Assembly: GCF_007641255.1 (NCBI RefSeq)
Contig: NZ_CP036259.1
Location: 3,598,501-3,662,500, forward strand
Origin: Sporomusa termitida
GTDB taxonomy: Bacteria; Bacillota; Negativicutes; Sporomusales; Sporomusaceae
Reading direction: 5' to 3'
DNA length: 64,000 nucleotides
Shown here in pieces: positions 62,089 to 64,000 of the stretch. The position numbers were made by a program, and so were the translations under genes. The notes under the pieces were generated by a model, which was not told the origin of the DNA, searched no databases, and was given only the letters and a program-made list of their open reading frames with translations. How positions within the stretch are numbered: position 1 is the stretch's first letter; every line of letters starts with the position of its first letter.

Positions 62089-63435
62089 TTACTCTACGGT
62101 CACACCCATCGCTTTGTCAAGTTTAGCCCGGCTGGTGTTGTAATCATACATAGCCTGGACATAGTCGGTTTGGGCTGAAGTCAGGGCCACCTGGGAATCA
62201 ATAACATCAAGATTTGTGCCGACGCCGGCACTGTAACGCACCTGGGATATTTTGTAATCCTCTTCCGCTTTGGTAACAGCTACCTTACTTGTCTCGATGC
62301 GTTTCTCGGCTTCCTGCATATTGAGATAGGCTTGACGGACTTCCAGCTGCGCGCTGTCCCGGGCCTGACGCAGCTGCTCTGACGCCTTGCCAAGACCGGC
62401 TTCGGCCCCTTTCACCTGGGATCTGGTCACACCGGAGTCAAATAAATTGTAACTGGCATTGATACCGACAACCCAGTTATTGTTATCGGTGCCGGGAAAA
62501 TCTTTATCATTCCACTTCTCGGACGCCGTAGCCGCAATGGCAATCTTATTGCCGCTTTCGGCCACTCTGATGTCCGCTTTGGCAATATCCAGATTTGCCG
62601 CCGCCTGGGCTAAATCAGGACGGTTAGCCAGGGCAGTGCTAATGCACTCTGCCAGCGTCTTATCATATTTGGCATAATTTAGCTCTTCCTTAAGCACCAG
62701 CGAAGTATCAAGCGGCAGGCCAATAACATTATTCAGGCTTGAAATTGCCAGCTCATAGGCATTGCTCGCTTTGATCAGGTTTTGCTCGGCACTGGCTTTC
62801 TCCACCTCTGAACGCAGCACGTCAGATTTAGCCACAGTACCGGCGCTATACTGAGCCTCTACATTTTTCAGATGGGCATTAAGGCGCGCCAGCGACTCCT
62901 CACTTAATTTGACCAGATTGCGGGTTTGCAAAATGCTGTAATAACCGGTTGTTGCGTCAAGCTTAACCTGCTGCAGTGAGTTGGCAACCCCCAGGTCAGA
63001 TACTTTGAGGCCGAGTTTGGCTTTCTCAATAGTGCCTTCCAGCCGGCCGCCGGTGTATAGCGGCAGCGTCAGGTCAACACTGTTGGCATACCTGTTATCG
63101 ATGCTTTCCGGAATAGGAACTATAAAAGGCTGCCGGTTAGTATCATAGCCAACCCCGGCTGAGGCGGCACTTTTGGTGCGGCTGGCATTGTGGGACAGGG
63201 TTACCGACGGCCCTTTACCGGCTTTGGCCATCTTTACATCCCAGTTGGCCTTTTCCATATCAGATTCGGATATTTTTATCGCGGGATTGCTTTTAAGAGC
63301 CATATCAATGGCCTCATCAAGTGTAAGTTCTACGGGCGCGGCAAGGCCTGGCAGAGCAGCAGCTGCCAGCATGCCGCCGGTAATCAAGGCCGACATGCGT
63401 TTGGCGATGCTGCCATATAATCTAAATTGTGCCAT
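62089..63435 (-). CDS. tolC: TolC-family OM efflux protein
   Basis: 448 residues with a signal peptide (about 1-33). Two TolC/OEP repeats: LTLDEAIDMALKSNPAIKISE near 37, then long helices (about 130-225), and a second repeat starting at TLAECISTALANRPDLAQAA near 255, ending VDLDVIDSQVALTSAQTDYV-like helices near 410. Forms the OM exit duct for export systems. No pump genes lie beside it. AAGGAGG lies 12 bases before the ATG. It follows the MCE gene by 110 bases. Confidence 0.93.
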   Translation of the reverse strand: MAQFRLYGSIAKRMSALITGGMLAAAALPGLAAPVELTLDEAIDMALKSNPAIKISESDMEKANWDVKMAKAGKGPSVTLSHNASRTKSAASAGVGYDTNRQPFIVPIPESIDNRYANSVDLTLPLYTGGRLEGTIEKAKLGLKVSDLGVANSLQQVKLDATTGYYSILQTRNLVKLSEESLARLNAHLKNVEAQYSAGTVAKSDVLRSEVEKASAEQNLIKASNAYELAISSLNNVIGLPLDTSLVLKEELNYAKYDKTLAECISTALANRPDLAQAAANLDIAKADIRVAESGNKIAIAATASEKWNDKDFPGTDNNNWVVGINASYNLFDSGVTRSQVKGAEAGLGKASEQLRQARDSAQLEVRQAYLNMQEAEKRIETSKVAVTKAEEDYKISQVRYSAGVGTNLDVIDSQVALTSAQTDYVQAMYDYNTSRAKLDKAMGVTVE

Positions 63436-63480
63436 AAAATACTATGACCTCCTTGATGTTATCGCTATTTTTTTCGGGTT

Positions 63481-63496
63481 CTGACTGTTCAGTCAG
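63481..63496. promoter_or_regulatory. Candidate TetR-type operator ahead of tolC
   Basis: CTGACTG-TT-CAGTCAG, a perfect 7-base dyad around two bases, 46 bases before the tolC start. TGACTGNNCAGTCA is typical of TetR-family operators for efflux genes. No TetR gene is in the window. Confidence 0.45.
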
Positions 63497-63545
63497 GTAC
63501 TTATAATTATATGTCCAAGCCTGGGCGGTGTCAATGCCAAGTGTA

Positions 63546-64000
63546 TCAGAATGACCGCCGGACACCGAAATAAGATGCCTTTTCCTCCCCCTTGTTCAGG
63601 TCATCAGACTGACCGACAATAAAGGTATCAGGTGCCACCTTATACTGTGTCCGCAGCTTGACCCGCACATCATTCGGATCATACACATCCAGCGACAGCC
63701 GCAATTGACTGCCCATTTTGGCATCAACCCCGACCCCGGCTTTACTGTCAATCACCCCGAAGCGCTGATTAAAGACCGGTCCTCTTTTGCCCAGCTGGAG
63801 GTTCAGCTTGCTGTCTTCGCCAATATCGCTCACGCCAATAACGGTAAAGTCGCCGGGCCCGGTATTGATCGTAATATCGGCATTGCTTTTGTATTTATGG
63901 GTATCGGTATTATATAAGGCTTCTACATTTGTTTCTGTTTCTATCGCCGCTACCCGGCCCAGCATCTTGTTGGCTTTGGCACTGGCATCACGCGCGTTCT
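63546..64000 (-). CDS. mlaD: MCE-domain protein MlaD with barrel-like tail, N-terminus cut by window edge
   Basis: The last 150 codons are inside the window and remain open to the right edge (NARDASAKANKMLGRV before the first internal ATG). The visible part has a short coiled coil, then alternating strands (LNLQLGKRGPVFNQRFGVID, LRLSLDVYDPNDVRVKLRTQ) ending in a C-terminal aromatic RRSF, as OM barrels do. MlaD of Veillonella is known to carry such a C-terminal barrel after the MCE and helical parts and bridges both membranes for phospholipid transport. The MCE domain itself is outside the window, so the call rests on the tail and on context. Confidence 0.72.
   Translation of the reverse strand, partial: NARDASAKANKMLGRVAAIETETNVEALYNTDTHKYKSNADITINTGPGDFTVIGVSDIGEDSKLNLQLGKRGPVFNQRFGVIDSKAGVGVDAKMGSQLRLSLDVYDPNDVRVKLRTQYKVAPDTFIVGQSDDLNKGEEKASYFGVRRSF

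Noticed and set aside
1-64000. CRISPR arrays, tRNA and rRNA genes, prophage or intact insertion sequences
   Set aside because: No regularly spaced repeats, cloverleaf-like sequences or transposase/integrase motifs were found on either strand by reading; tRNA detection by eye is limited.

Overview
The window comes from a diderm Firmicute (class Negativicutes; a Sporomusaceae-like organism is my inference). The basis is a near-complete lipopolysaccharide and outer-membrane (OM) gene set side by side with three SLH-domain OM porins of the OmpM type, Firmicute-style strong Shine-Dalgarno (SD) sites, a separate HldA/HldC pair, LpxI instead of LpxH, and single-copy LptFG. Almost every gene is on the minus strand, so the window reads from right to left. 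No rRNA, tRNA, CRISPR array or intact transposase gene was seen.

Layout. 1-5.5 kb: nucleotide-sugar supply (pgi partial, galU, a phosphomanno/phosphoglucomutase, manC) plus a small plus-strand coiled-coil gene. 5.6-8.3 kb: a plus-strand pair, a polytopic membrane protein and an LtaS/EptA-like membrane phosphotransferase. 8.4-16.8 kb: a more AT-rich surface-glycan block (fcl, gmd, a gmd paralogue, five glycosyltransferases). 16.8-19.3 kb: heptose activation and transfer (GT9 heptosyltransferase, hldC, hldA). 19.3-31.7 kb: LPS export and OM anchoring (lptD-like, a secreted protein, ompM1, ompM2, a RuvX/YqgF-like protein, ompM3, a DUF3084 protein, lptFG, lptB, lptA, lptC). 31.7-44.5 kb: Kdo and lipid A synthesis (lpxL, kdsC, kdsD, kdsA, kdsB, lpxK, waaA, msbA, lpxB, lpxI, lpxA, fabZ, lpxC). 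44.5-64 kb: an unusual two-gene ABC system, a second lpxL, a YjbH-like protein, lpxD, three OmpH/Skp-like genes, a triple-repeat OM protein, bamA, a membrane-anchored protein, a sigma factor, tamB, tolC and the C-terminal end of an MlaD-type MCE protein with a barrel-like tail.

Together these encode the route from UDP-GlcNAc to Kdo-lipid A (lpxA, C, D, I, B, K, waaA, two lpxL), Kdo supply (kdsD, A, C, B), flipping (MsbA), transport (LptB-FG-C-A-D), OM protein assembly (BamA, OmpH, TamB), phospholipid traffic (MlaD) and tethering of the OM to the wall (OmpM).

The most interesting signal is in the 5' leaders of the three ompM genes. Each leader carries the same short box. I read the box as the initiation site of a tiny leader ORF starting Met-Asp-Thr-(Gln/His). 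The positions that vary inside the coding part of the box are exactly those that preserve a start codon (ATG/GTG) and an Asp codon (GAC/GAT). Directly after the box each leader can fold into a helix that hides the ompM SD site (in ompM3 also the start codon), and the helix sequence of ompM3 differs entirely from the other two while the layout is kept. The leader ORF runs into, through, or right up to the upstream arm in all three. This suggests a leader-peptide-dependent translational switch for the main OM tether proteins.
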